From Prevotellaceae bacterium UBA1746 (GTDB lineage Bacteria; Bacteroidota; Bacteroidia; Bacteroidales; Bacteroidaceae): DNA of 64,000 bases. Shown here piece by piece: positions 1-8,515 of this stretch. The position numbers were made by a program, and so were the translations under genes. The notes below the pieces were generated by a model. It saw only the letters and a program-made list of their open reading frames with translations. It searched no databases and was not told the origin of the DNA. The stretch covers positions 82,897 through 146,896 of the forward strand of contig DCHS01000049.1 in NCBI GenBank assembly GCA_002314875.1. The letters run 5' to 3'. How positions within the stretch are numbered: position 1 is the first letter of the stretch; every line of letters starts with the position of its first letter.

Positions 1-192
1 CGTTACTACGCTAAGACCATGCGTAACGCAGTTCGTAAGCTCCGCGCTACCACCGATAAGGCTGAAGCTGTTGAACTCCTTCCCAAGGTACAGAAGATGC
101 TCGACAAGCTCGCTAAGAACAACACTATCCACAAGAACAAGGCTGCTAACATCAAGTCTAGCCTTATGCTTCACATCAACAAGCTCGGTTAA
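1..192 (+). CDS. rpsT: 30S ribosomal protein S20, C-terminal part
   Basis: The first 63 codons of the window are open and end at TAA 190-192. The peptide begins RYYAKTMRNAVRKLRA and ends HINKLG, rich in lysine and alanine helices, and I recognise it as the C-terminal part of S20, a primary binder of 16S rRNA in the small subunit. About 20 N-terminal residues lie upstream of the window. Codon use is strongly biased (AAG, GCT, CGT, CTC), as expected for a ribosomal protein, and serves as the reference for high expression elsewhere in this window. A terminator hairpin follows 21 bases after the stop. Confidence 0.93.
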   Translation, partial: RYYAKTMRNAVRKLRATTDKAEAVELLPKVQKMLDKLAKNNTIHKNKAANIKSSLMLHINKLG

Positions 193-213
193 TTCTTGTA
201 GATAAATTCATAT

Positions 214-248
214 AACGGAGTCTGACATTTGTCGGATTCCGTTTTTTT
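214..248 (+). terminator. rpsT terminator
   Basis: A 13-pair stem with two G-T wobbles (arm from 214, loop ATTT at 227-230, arm to 243) is followed by a run of T to 248. It sits directly after rpsT. Its loop also supplies part of the ruvB promoter. Confidence 0.8.
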
Positions 249-259
249 GTGTACCTTTG
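228..259 (+). promoter_or_regulatory. Bacteroidota-type promoter for ruvB-ybeY
   Basis: TTTG at 228-231, a 20-base spacer, then TACCTTTG at 252-259 match the -33/-7 consensus of Bacteroidota primary sigma promoters. The -33 box overlaps the loop of the rpsT terminator. Transcription would start near 265, about 55 bases before ruvB. Confidence 0.75.
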
Positions 260-320
260 CACGCACAAAATGTCACAAGCGCAATAGCTGAATGCTCTAT
301 AGATGCTTAACTCTCCGATT

Positions 321-1364
321 ATGGAAGATACTTTCGATATTCGTTCTGAACAACAGATGCCTGGCGGTAATTCTGAACGCGACTTTGAAAACGCGCTCCG
401 CCCGCTATCTTTTTCTGATTTCTCTGGCCAGAAGAAGGTAGTGGATAATCTGCGTGTTTTCGTTGAGGCTGCAAAATATCGTGGCGAACCTCTTGACCAT
501 ACCCTTCTCCATGGCCCTCCAGGTCTTGGAAAGACAACCCTTTCAAATATCATTGCAAACGAGCTTGGCGTAGGTTTCAAGCTGACCAGCGGCCCCGTTC
601 TTGATAAACCCGGTGATCTTGCTGGTATCCTGACCAGTCTCGAGGAAAATGATGTTCTCTTTATTGATGAAATCCATCGTTTGAGTCCCGTCGTGGAGGA
701 ATACCTCTATTCTGCGATGGAGGACTATCGTATTGATATCATGCTAGATAAGGGTCCTGCTGCCCGCAGTATCCAGATTGATCTAAATCCCTTTACACTC
801 GTTGGTGCTACCACCCGCAGCGGTCTGCTGACGGCGCCTCTCCGTGCCCGTTTCGGTATTAATCTGCATCTTGAGTACTATGATGCCAAGACGTTGCAGA
901 CTATCATCACCCGTTCTGCCCGGATCCTTGGGGTTAAGATAGATCCTAAGGCAGCAGCGGAAATAGCAGGTCGCAGTCGAGGAACGCCTCGAATTGCCAA
1001 CGCTTTACTTCGTCGTGTCCGCGATTTTGCTCAGGTTAAAGGAAACGGTGATATTGATATTGAAATCGCAAGATACAGCCTTGAGGCCCTGAACATCGAC
1101 AAATATGGTCTGGACGAAATCGATAATAAGATTCTGATAACAATCATCGATAAGTTCAAGGGCGGTCCAGTTGGAATCTCTACCATCGCTACCGCAATCG
1201 GTGAAGACTCAGGAACGGTCGAAGAAGTTTATGAGCCGTTCTTGATTAAGGAAGGTTTTATACGCCGTACGCCCCGTGGTCGTGAGGTTACCGAATTGGC
1301 CTACGAACATCTCGGCCGTGCCATTGCAATGTCCAAGGACCCTGATCAAGGTTATTTGTTCTAA
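321..1364 (+). CDS. ruvB: Holliday junction branch migration ATPase RuvB
   Basis: RuvB is the hexameric AAA+ motor that, with RuvA, drives branch migration of Holliday junctions in recombinational repair. Visible are Walker A GPPGLGKT (residues 65-72), Walker B/DEIH (116-119), the sensor segment GATTRSG and the C-terminal winged-helix domain ending in the family pattern FIRRTPRGR. I chose ATG 321 (347 residues) rather than the in-frame ATG 303: family members begin close to the MEDTFDIR segment, and the extra six residues are not conserved. The gene lies 3 bases upstream of ybeY and shares its promoter, so the two are probably cotranscribed. Confidence 0.96.
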   Translation: MEDTFDIRSEQQMPGGNSERDFENALRPLSFSDFSGQKKVVDNLRVFVEAAKYRGEPLDHTLLHGPPGLGKTTLSNIIANELGVGFKLTSGPVLDKPGDLAGILTSLEENDVLFIDEIHRLSPVVEEYLYSAMEDYRIDIMLDKGPAARSIQIDLNPFTLVGATTRSGLLTAPLRARFGINLHLEYYDAKTLQTIITRSARILGVKIDPKAAAEIAGRSRGTPRIANALLRRVRDFAQVKGNGDIDIEIARYSLEALNIDKYGLDEIDNKILITIIDKFKGGPVGISTIATAIGEDSGTVEEVYEPFLIKEGFIRRTPRGREVTELAYEHLGRAIAMSKDPDQGYLF

Positions 1365-1367
1365 GAT

Positions 1368-1778
1368 ATGATTACTTACAATTCATACGGAAGCGTCATG
1401 CCGCCTGTTAATGAGGGGGTAGAGAATGCTTGGATTCTGCGCGTCGTTGCTAGTCATGGAAAGCGTGTGGGAGATATCAACTATGTCTTCTGTTCTGATG
1501 AGGAGATTTTGGATGTAAATCTCAGGTACCTCCAACATGATTACTATACGGATGTTATTACCTTTGATTACTGTGCCAATGGTATTCTTTCGGGAGATAT
1601 CTACATCTCGCTGGACACCGTTCGTACCAATGCGGAGCAATTCGGAAAGGCTTACGACGAAGAATTTCACCGTGTTTTGATTCATGGTGTTCTTCATCTT
1701 GTTGGCATCAACGATAAGGGTCCTGGCGAGCGCGAAATTATGGAGGCCGCAGAGGATGCTGCCCTGGCATTGAGGTAA
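1368..1778 (+). CDS. ybeY: Endoribonuclease YbeY (rRNA maturation factor)
   Basis: A 136-residue UPF0054/YbeY protein. The family is a metal-dependent endoribonuclease involved in 16S rRNA 3'-end processing and ribosome quality control. The zinc-site region reads HGVLHLVGINDKG (roughly residues 111-123): the first two histidines are present, but the third ligand position holds aspartate instead of histidine, a form I believe is common in Bacteroidota. It follows ruvB by 3 bases and is the last gene of that operon; a strong hairpin lies about 60 bases downstream. Confidence 0.93.
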   Translation: MITYNSYGSVMPPVNEGVENAWILRVVASHGKRVGDINYVFCSDEEILDVNLRYLQHDYYTDVITFDYCANGILSGDIYISLDTVRTNAEQFGKAYDEEFHRVLIHGVLHLVGINDKGPGEREIMEAAEDAALALR

Positions 1779-1839
1779 GAAGAACCTTTTTGGATTCTTC
1801 ATACAATTTACCCAGCATTTGTAGACATGTTTAAATAAA

Positions 1840-1886
1840 ATTCAGGCTCGTACTAAGCATTCTTAGTGCGAGCCTGAATCATTTTT
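1840..1886. terminator. Bidirectional terminator between ybeY and the minus-strand phosphatase
   Basis: An 18-pair stem (1840-1857 with 1862-1879, one wobble, four-base loop) is followed on the plus strand by ATTTTTT. On the minus strand the bases after the stem are also U-rich. The position between convergent genes supports a two-way terminator. Confidence 0.85.
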
Positions 1887-1963
1887 TCTCCTCACAAAAT
1901 TTCAAAACGCATCAGTTTTGAAACATCCTCACCGTTTTTCACTCTATATCTGTTGCCATTCCT

Positions 1964-3169
1964 TTAAAGATTGCCACCATTCAACAAAGCCTGGAGCTGA
2001 TCGCATTCAGTCTCGGTGAGACCGCACTGCATGATATATTTTCTTGCAGCTTTCTGTAGATCGACAGACTTGGGATCATTGTATAACCAGTTGATGGCAG
2101 TGAAATCATTAACGGCAGAAACATTTTCGAGCAACCAAACCAGACGATCTACTGATAATCCCTGGCGCAACTGATAGCTTGCACCGCCTTTTTCAATCTT
2201 ATAGAAGTTGATAAGTGTCTGCATGTAGTCGGCAGCAACTTCATTGTAGGTAGCACCAGCGAGGCTTTCCAGCAGCATGATGACGAAACCGCAGCGGTCC
2301 TTGCCTTCGTTGCAATGAATAAGATAAGGAGGTTGGTTCTGAAGCATGAAACGAAGACCTTCGCCTAACTTGTTCATAAATGTAGAACTATACGTATCAC
2401 TTGTAAGACCCAATGCGATAACCTTGCCATTTTTATAGAGAGAAGGGCAATAAGAAGAAGCATAATCAGGATAAGAGAGAAAATTATCAATCTTTGCCTC
2501 GGTATCAGCGAGATCAATCTCAGTCTGAATGCCTGCTTGACGAGCCAGATCATCTACATAAGCATAGCGAACGGCGTTGTCCTTGGGATTAAGCGGGTTG
2601 CTGGAACGATAGAGTACGCCAGACTTCATGCCGGAGGTGGTGACGGGACGGAAGTTTGCAAAAGCTTCATCCGAAGGATATTGCATGCGGTCAGAAGAAT
2701 ATACAGACTTCATAATCTGCCAGGTTTCATTGTAGCCATGCTTTTTAGACAAGGAAATCTGAATTACCTCACCCGGTTTGCCGCCGATACGTTCCTGAAA
2801 ATTACCATGGAGCAATGCAAGGCCAAAGGTCTGGCCTAAACCATTGTAGTCACAAAGACAAGTTTCGAGAACACCAACTTCATTGAAACCGGTTACAAAA
2901 GGAACATCGTTCAGAACGATTTGATTACCAATCTTCACGTTCAGCAGATCAGAGTATTCAAAGCCAGCATCAAACATGTCTTGCGGAGTGAATGAAGGCA
3001 TCATCATACCAAAATTGTCAAACCCGACAACCTCGCCGGAAATATAAGCTTCAGAGGCAATTGTCATTTCTGTTGATTCCTGTTCCATCAACATTTCTTC
3101 ATCGTTATTGTCGCATGATGCGAAAGAGAGGGCCATAATACCCAGTAAAATTGCTATAGACTTTTTCAT
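1964..3169 (-). CDS. Lipoprotein tyrosine/dual-specificity phosphatase (MptpB-like family)
   Basis: A 401-residue protein with a lipoprotein signal ending LSFASC (Cys19), so probably lipid-anchored in the envelope. The P-loop phosphatase motif HCNEGKDRCGF spans about 285-295 (nucleophile Cys286, Arg292). Its GKDR core is the hallmark of the Y_phosphatase3 family, which includes mycobacterial MptpB and Listeria LipA. The conserved entry segment GVLYRSSNP lies near 184-192. The first 170 residues form a separate domain I do not recognise. I use ATG 3169 because the longer open frame upstream has no signal and crosses the promoter. The substrate (phosphotyrosine protein, phosphoinositide or other phosphate ester) cannot be told from sequence. 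Confidence 0.8.
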   Translation of the reverse strand: MKKSIAILLGIMALSFASCDNNDEEMLMEQESTEMTIASEAYISGEVVGFDNFGMMMPSFTPQDMFDAGFEYSDLLNVKIGNQIVLNDVPFVTGFNEVGVLETCLCDYNGLGQTFGLALLHGNFQERIGGKPGEVIQISLSKKHGYNETWQIMKSVYSSDRMQYPSDEAFANFRPVTTSGMKSGVLYRSSNPLNPKDNAVRYAYVDDLARQAGIQTEIDLADTEAKIDNFLSYPDYASSYCPSLYKNGKVIALGLTSDTYSSTFMNKLGEGLRFMLQNQPPYLIHCNEGKDRCGFVIMLLESLAGATYNEVAADYMQTLINFYKIEKGGASYQLRQGLSVDRLVWLLENVSAVNDFTAINWLYNDPKSVDLQKAARKYIMQCGLTETECDQLQALLNGGNL

Positions 3170-3267
3170 AATGTTTATTATTGTTTCGTTATTTTTTGAA
3201 TATGTTTTGTTGTGAATTCTGCTGCGACAAGAAGCGCAGAGAATAGAATTTGTTTTGTTTTCTGGTG

Positions 3268-3275
3268 CAAAGGTA
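3268..3275 (-). promoter_or_regulatory. -7 element for the phosphatase lipoprotein
   Basis: On the minus strand TACCTTTG occupies 3275-3268, about 100 bases before the ATG. No clear TTTG is visible at the expected upstream distance. Confidence 0.5.
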
Positions 3276-3587
3276 CGGCGGTATTTACCCCTGTGGCGTG
3301 TTTTCTGTGAAAAGGTTTTGGACAAATCGTGAATTTCACAGCATGTCCGTTTTATTCCTGTTTTGTACGCAAAACAAAAAGGAAAAAGGCCTTTTTGCTG
3401 TAAAAAATGCTCAAGGAAATGAAATGTCATAATAGAAAAAGAGAGGCTTGTGAGTCTTAAAAAGAAAGACTATTTTGCTCGTTTGCAACCTTCACTTTCT
3501 CTCCTTTAAAAAGGGAGTAAAAATATCTTATATATATATAAGATGAGTAGAAGCCCATTTTTTGATAACATTTTTTTAATTGAAAAA
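3276..3587. other. Divergent intergenic region with a 20-base palindrome
   Basis: A gene-free stretch between the phosphatase promoter and the topA promoter. It contains a perfect AT-rich palindrome at 3525-3544 (ATCTTATATA and its complement) and two small hairpins: AGTCTT/AAAGACT near 3453-3472 and CTCC/GGGAG near 3500-3517. No convincing gene is seen; short frames here lack homology or signals I recognise. Confidence 0.45.
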
Positions 3588-3619
3588 TTTGGAGATTAAT
3601 GCAAAAGGCAGTAATTTTG
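3588..3619 (+). promoter_or_regulatory. Promoter of the topA operon
   Basis: TTTG at 3588-3591, a 20-base spacer and TAATTTTG at 3612-3619 match the Bacteroidota consensus exactly. The predicted start near 3626 gives a leader of about 108 bases before topA. Confidence 0.8.
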
Positions 3620-3632
3620 CGCCCGAAAAGTA

Positions 3633-3714
3633 GTATCAGGCGATAGCTGTTCGTACTTCATCGTGAATGATAACGGTCCTACTGAATGAAAGTGCGAACC
3701 CAAAGCTATGATAC
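3633..3714 (+). promoter_or_regulatory. Long hairpin in the topA 5' leader
   Basis: Three stacked helices can be paired by eye: GTATC (3633-3637) with GATAC (3710-3714), ATAGCT (3643-3648) with AGCTAT (3704-3709), and a 10-pair helix of 3649-3658 with 3690-3699. Bulges of 5 and 4 bases separate them. There is no U-run, so it is not a simple terminator. A regulatory or mRNA-stability role is inference. Confidence 0.55.
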
Positions 3715-3733
3715 AGAAATATATATCCATATA

Positions 3734-6085
3734 ATGCAGAAGAACTTAGTAATTGTGGAGAGCCCCGCAAAGGCTAAAACCATAGAACGCTTCCTCGGAA
3801 GTGATTATAAGGTAATGTCCAGCTTTGGACATATCCGCGACTTAAAGAAGAAAAATTTCGGTGTTGATCTCGATACCTTTCAGCCCGAATATGAAATTCC
3901 CGAAGATAAGCAACGCGTAGTTAACGAACTTCGTTCTCAGGCTAAGAAAGCCGATGCTATTTGGTTAGCATCCGATGAGGACCGCGAGGGAGAAGCCATC
4001 AGCTGGCACCTTGCGGAAGTATTGAAACTCGATCCCACCAGTGCTCGTCGTATCGTTTTTCATGAAATTACCAAACCCGCGATTTTAGCGGCAATCGAGA
4101 ATCCTCGTACTATCGACATCAATCTTGTAAACGCTCAGCAGGCCCGTCGAGTTTTGGACCGCCTTGTTGGATTCAAGTTAAGTCCTGTGCTTTGGCGTAA
4201 GGTACGTGGTAATCTTAGTGCTGGTCGTGTCCAAAGTGTTGCCGTTCGCCTCATTGTTGAACGTGAACGCGAAATACAGGATTTCCAGTCAGAGAGCGCA
4301 TACCGTGTGACCGGTTCTTTCCTGCTTCCCGATGCAGAAGGTAATCTTTGCTCTATGAAGGCTACCTACAACCGTTCTTTTGCAACAATCGAAGAAGCAC
4401 AAGCGTTCCTTGAAAAGTGTAAGCAGTCTTCTTTCACAATCAGTGGAATTCAGCAGAAGCCTGTAAAGCGTTTCCCAGCACCTCCCTTCACGACATCAAC
4501 CCTTCAGCAGGAAGCAGCTCATAAGTTGAGCTTCCCTGTACAGCTCACCATGCGTATTGCACAGAGTTTGTACGAGTCCGGTTTGATCACCTATATGCGT
4601 ACCGACTCTACGAATCTTTCTACGCTCTGCCTCAACACCGTTGGCCCCGTCATCGAAGAGATGGCAGGCAAGGAGTATCATAAGCGCCGCAACTACCACA
4701 CTAGTGCAAAGGGTGCTCAGGAGGCTCACGAAGCAATCCGCCCTACCGATATGACCCGTGCAGAAATCAAGGGTAGCAATCAGGAACGTCATCTCTATGA
4801 CCTGATCTGGAAGCGCACCGTTGCTAGTCAGATGGCAGATGCTGAACTTGAAAAGACAACTGCGTCCATCAGCATGAGTAATGATGAAGGCGAATTTGTC
4901 GCTACTGGCGAAGTGGTTAAGTTTGACGGTTTCCTCCGTGTTTACCGTGAGACTGAGGAAAATATGGAAGATGCTAGCGAAGAAGGCCGCATTCTTCCTC
5001 CCATGAAGGAAGGTCAGAGTATCGACCGTGAGGAAATCTGTGCGATTCAGCGTTTCAGCCAGGCTCCTATCCGCTATAATGAAGCCAGCCTCGTTCACAA
5101 ACTTGAGGAACTTGGTATCGGCCGTCCTTCTACCTATGCCCCCACTATCACTACCATTCTCCAGCGTGAGTATGTACGTCGTGGTGAAAACGAAGGTACC
5201 AAGCGCCCGTATGAAGTTCTTACCTTAAAGGGCGAGAAAATCAAGAAGAGCCATCGTCAGGAACTTGTCGGAAACGATAAGGGACGCATTGTTCCTACCG
5301 ATATGGGCGTCGTTGTAACTGACTTCTTGCAGGAAAACTTCCCCAACATCATGGACTATAACTTCACCGCAAATGTCGAGCAGCAGTTCGATAACATTGC
5401 AGAAGGTGAAGAAGATTGGGTAGAACTCATCCGTACATTCTATGCTGACTTTGATCCTGCCGTTGAAAGCGTCATTGCTGAACGTAGCGAAAAGAAGGTT
5501 GGCGAACGTATTCTTGGTGAAGAGCCTGGAACTGGCAAGCCTGTCAGTGTAAAGATTGGCCGTTTCGGTCCTATGGTTCAGATTGGCGAAACAGAGAACG
5601 AGAATGAAAAGCCTCGTTTTGCAAAGTTGGCAAAGAACCAATCTATGGCTACTATTACCCTTGAAGAAGCCCTTGATCTTTTCCGTCTTCCCCGTACCCT
5701 CGGTGAATATGAAGGCGAAGAAGTGAAGGTTGGCGTTGGACGTTTTGGTCCCTACGTTCAACATCAGAAGAAATATACATCTCTTGAGAAGGACGATGAT
5801 CCCCTTTGCATCACTCTTGAACGCGCAATCGAGCTTATTGAGTCTCATCGTGAGCAGGACAAGAAGAGTCATATCAAGTCTTTCGAAGAGGAACCAGAAT
5901 TGGAAGTTCGTACCGGCCGTTATGGTCCCTACCTTGTTTTCCAGGGAACGAACTATCGCATTCCCCGTCAGCAGGCTGATCGTGTAGCCGAACTTACGCT
6001 CGAAGAATGCAAAGCTATCATTGACGCAGAGGTTGCAAAGGCTCCCGCAAAGGAAGCTGCTGCTGCTCGCCGTCGTAAGAAGTAA
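3734..6085 (+). CDS. topA: DNA topoisomerase I
   Basis: Type IA topoisomerase that relaxes negative supercoils through a 5'-phosphotyrosine intermediate. The Toprim domain starts the protein (NLVIVESPAKAKTIERFLG) with the acidic DEDRE motif at 81-85. The catalytic tyrosine is Tyr287 in GLITYMRTDST. The C-terminus has no cysteine zinc ribbons; instead it carries three short repeats of the GRFGPYV type (Toprim_Crpt) spanning roughly the last 180 residues, then a lysine/arginine tail. I prefer ATG 3734 (783 residues) to the in-frame 3686, because the family start is MQKNLVIVESP and 3686 falls inside the leader hairpin. First gene of the run leading to aroK and speA. Confidence 0.96.
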   Translation: MQKNLVIVESPAKAKTIERFLGSDYKVMSSFGHIRDLKKKNFGVDLDTFQPEYEIPEDKQRVVNELRSQAKKADAIWLASDEDREGEAISWHLAEVLKLDPTSARRIVFHEITKPAILAAIENPRTIDINLVNAQQARRVLDRLVGFKLSPVLWRKVRGNLSAGRVQSVAVRLIVEREREIQDFQSESAYRVTGSFLLPDAEGNLCSMKATYNRSFATIEEAQAFLEKCKQSSFTISGIQQKPVKRFPAPPFTTSTLQQEAAHKLSFPVQLTMRIAQSLYESGLITYMRTDSTNLSTLCLNTVGPVIEEMAGKEYHKRRNYHTSAKGAQEAHEAIRPTDMTRAEIKGSNQERHLYDLIWKRTVASQMADAELEKTTASISMSNDEGEFVATGEVVKFDGFLRVYRETEENMEDASEEGRILPPMKEGQSIDREEICAIQRFSQAPIRYNEASLVHKLEELGIGRPSTYAPTITTILQREYVRRGENEGTKRPYEVLTLKGEKIKKSHRQELVGNDKGRIVPTDMGVVVTDFLQENFPNIMDYNFTANVEQQFDNIAEGEEDWVELIRTFYADFDPAVESVIAERSEKKVGERILGEEPGTGKPVSVKIGRFGPMVQIGETENENEKPRFAKLAKNQSMATITLEEALDLFRLPRTLGEYEGEEVKVGVGRFGPYVQHQKKYTSLEKDDDPLCITLERAIELIESHREQDKKSHIKSFEEEPELEVRTGRYGPYLVFQGTNYRIPRQQADRVAELTLEECKAIIDAEVAKAPAKEAAAARRRKK

Positions 6086-6103
6086 CTTAAAAACTCTCTC
6101 GCC

Positions 6104-6625
6104 TTGAAGTGCATCGCCCTTGTTGGTTATATGTGTGTCGGAAAGACCACAGTAGGAAAAGCCCTCGCTAAAGAGCTGGGACTCTATTTCTATGACTTGG
6201 ACTGGTACATTGAAGACCGTTTCCGTCGTAAAATACCGGAGATCTTTGCCACTGAAGGCGAAGAGAAGTTCCGCGATATGGAGCGTAGGATGCTTCATGA
6301 GGTAGCCGAATTTGAGAATGTCGTTCTCAGTTGTGGTGGTGGTACCCCGACACAGTTCGATAATATGGAATATATGAACAGTGTGGCAGAAACCTTCTAC
6401 CTTAAAGCTACCCCTGAGACTATTCTTGAACATTTGAAGATTGCCAAGGGGAACCGTCCTTTACTCAAGAACAAGACACCAGAGGAACTCGCAGTCTTCG
6501 TCCGTGAACAGTTGGCTGAACGAGAGGCTTTTTATCAAAAGGCTAAACATACCATTGATGTCAATATCCTTGACAATTTCGATAAAATTCAGGATGTCGT
6601 TAATCTTATAAAGAATCAACTATGA
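6104..6625 (+). CDS. aroK: Shikimate kinase
   Basis: Phosphorylates shikimate to shikimate-3-phosphate in the chorismate pathway; cytoplasmic P-loop kinase of about 173 residues, normal for the family. Walker A is GYMCVGKTT (8-16), the shikimate-binding DLD follows near 31-33, the glycine-rich SCGGGTP (about 75-81) contacts substrate, and NRPLL near 115-119 lies in the lid. The start is TTG at 6104, 18 bases after the topA stop; the sequence KCIALVGYM fits the family N-terminus, so this weak start is favoured over a later ATG. It overlaps speA by four bases (ATGA), suggesting coupled translation. Confidence 0.93.
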   Translation: MKCIALVGYMCVGKTTVGKALAKELGLYFYDLDWYIEDRFRRKIPEIFATEGEEKFRDMERRMLHEVAEFENVVLSCGGGTPTQFDNMEYMNSVAETFYLKATPETILEHLKIAKGNRPLLKNKTPEELAVFVREQLAEREAFYQKAKHTIDVNILDNFDKIQDVVNLIKNQL

Positions 6626-8514
6626 GAAAGTGGAGACTCGAAGACTCTGAAGAACTTTACAATATCAAAGGCTGGGGTGTCAATTACTTCGGCATCAATG
6701 ATAAGGGCCACGCTTATGTGCGCCCGAATAAGGACGATGTGCTCATTGACCTGTCAGAAGTAATGGAAGACCTTGCTTCAGCCGATGTCACTGCCCCCGT
6801 TCTCCTCCGTTTCCCCGATATTCTCGATAACCGTATCGAGAAGACCGCAGCTTGTTTTGCAAAGGCTGAGAAAGAATACGATTACAAAGGCGAGCACTTT
6901 ATCGTTTACCCCATCAAGGTAAACCAGATGCGTCCCGTTGTAGAAGAAATCATTTCTCACGGAAAGAAGTACAATCTTGGTTTGGAATGTGGCTCAAAGC
7001 CTGAACTCCATGCCGTCCTGGCCACCAACATGGACAGTGATAGCATCATTGTCTGCAATGGTCACAAGGACCAGAACTTTATAGAACTTGCACTTCTTGC
7101 TCAAAAGATGGGTAAGCGCGTGTTCCTGGTGATTGAAAAACTTCCAGAACTCCGTATTATAGCTCGTACGGCAGAGAAACTTGGCGTACGTCCAAATCTG
7201 GGCATTCGAATTAAGCTTGCCAGTCGTGGAACGGGTAAGTGGGAAGAAAGCGGTGGCGATGCTTCCAAGTTCGGTCTTAACAGTTCTGAATTGCTCCATG
7301 CCCTCAATCTCCTTGACGAACTCAATCTTCATGATTGTCTCAAGTTGATTCACTTCCATATTGGTTCACAGATTACCAAGATCCGTACAGTCAGTGTCGC
7401 CCTTCGTGAAATGGCGCAATACTATGTACAGCTTCGTAAGATGGATTTCGGTATTGAATTTGTGGATTGTGGTGGTGGTCTCGGTGTTGACTACGACGGA
7501 ACCCGTAGCAGCAACTCCGAATCTTCAGTGAATTATAGCGTGCAGGAGTATGTAAACGATATTGTTTACACCCTCTCGGAAGCTGCTAATAACAATAATA
7601 TTCCTCATCCTAATATCATTACCGAAGGCGGTCGTTCCTTGACAGCGCATCACTCCGTGCTCGTACTCGAAGTTCTGGAAACCGTTGATGCTCCTCATAT
7701 GCCAGAGGACTTTGTCCCTGCAGAAGACGACCATAAGCTGGTTCATGAACTCAATGATATTTGGGACAAGATTTCTACGCGTTCCATGCTCGAAGACTGG
7801 CATGACGCCCAAGATATCCGTGAGGAAGCCCTCGATCTCTTCCGTCATGGTTTGCTCGATCTCCGTACCCGCGCCCAGATAGAATCGCTGTACTGGAGTA
7901 TCTGCCATGAGGTCAGCGAACTATCTCATCATCAGAAGCACTGTCCCGATGAACTTCGCAAGCTCGACAAGATGATGGCAGAGAAGTATTTCTGCAATTT
8001 CTCTCTCTTCCAGAGCCTCCCTGACCATTGGGCCCTCGACCAGCTTTTCCCCATTATGCCTATCCAACGCTTGGACGAAAGGCCAACGCAGAGTGCGACA
8101 ATCCAGGATATTTCTTGCGACTCCGATGGTAAGATCGGTGCCTATGTTAACCACGATCATCAGACGAACTACATTCCTCTCCATCCCCTGCGCGATGGTG
8201 AGAGGTATTATGTAGGCGTATTCCTCGTTGGCGCTTATCAGGAAATCCTGGGTAATATGCACAATCTCTTTGGTGATACCAATGCTGTGCATATCTCCGT
8301 TGATGGCGATTCTTATCGTATTGATAAGACCATTGATGGTGAAACCGTAGCCGACGTGCTCGAGTATGTACAATACGACCCCAAACGCCTTGTCCGCCGA
8401 CTTGAAACTTGGGTTTCGGGTGCGGTGAAGGATGGAAAGATTACGATAGAGGAAGGCAAAGAGTTTATCAGTAACTATCGTGCTGGCCTCTACGGTTACA
8501 CCTATTTGGAATAA
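6622..8514 (+). CDS. speA: Biosynthetic arginine decarboxylase
   Basis: PLP-dependent fold-III decarboxylase that converts arginine to agmatine, the first step of the agmatine route to putrescine and spermidine. At 630 residues it has the usual SpeA length. The PLP lysine is Lys99 in VYPIKVNQMRPVV, and the glycine-rich phosphate-binding segment FVDCGGGLGVDYDG lies near 280-293. The start MRKWRLEDSEELYNIKGWG is characteristic of Bacteroidales SpeA. It begins inside the aroK stop codon (ATGA) and ends 1 base before ung, within the topA-aroK-speA-ung run. Confidence 0.95.
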   Translation: MRKWRLEDSEELYNIKGWGVNYFGINDKGHAYVRPNKDDVLIDLSEVMEDLASADVTAPVLLRFPDILDNRIEKTAACFAKAEKEYDYKGEHFIVYPIKVNQMRPVVEEIISHGKKYNLGLECGSKPELHAVLATNMDSDSIIVCNGHKDQNFIELALLAQKMGKRVFLVIEKLPELRIIARTAEKLGVRPNLGIRIKLASRGTGKWEESGGDASKFGLNSSELLHALNLLDELNLHDCLKLIHFHIGSQITKIRTVSVALREMAQYYVQLRKMDFGIEFVDCGGGLGVDYDGTRSSNSESSVNYSVQEYVNDIVYTLSEAANNNNIPHPNIITEGGRSLTAHHSVLVLEVLETVDAPHMPEDFVPAEDDHKLVHELNDIWDKISTRSMLEDWHDAQDIREEALDLFRHGLLDLRTRAQIESLYWSICHEVSELSHHQKHCPDELRKLDKMMAEKYFCNFSLFQSLPDHWALDQLFPIMPIQRLDERPTQSATIQDISCDSDGKIGAYVNHDHQTNYIPLHPLRDGERYYVGVFLVGAYQEILGNMHNLFGDTNAVHISVDGDSYRIDKTIDGETVADVLEYVQYDPKRLVRRLETWVSGAVKDGKITIEEGKEFISNYRAGLYGYTYLE

Positions 8515-8515
8515 T

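Noticed and set aside
5225..6433. A 402-codon minus-strand frame over topA and aroK
   Set aside because: It spans two well-supported genes on the other strand and has no family resemblance.
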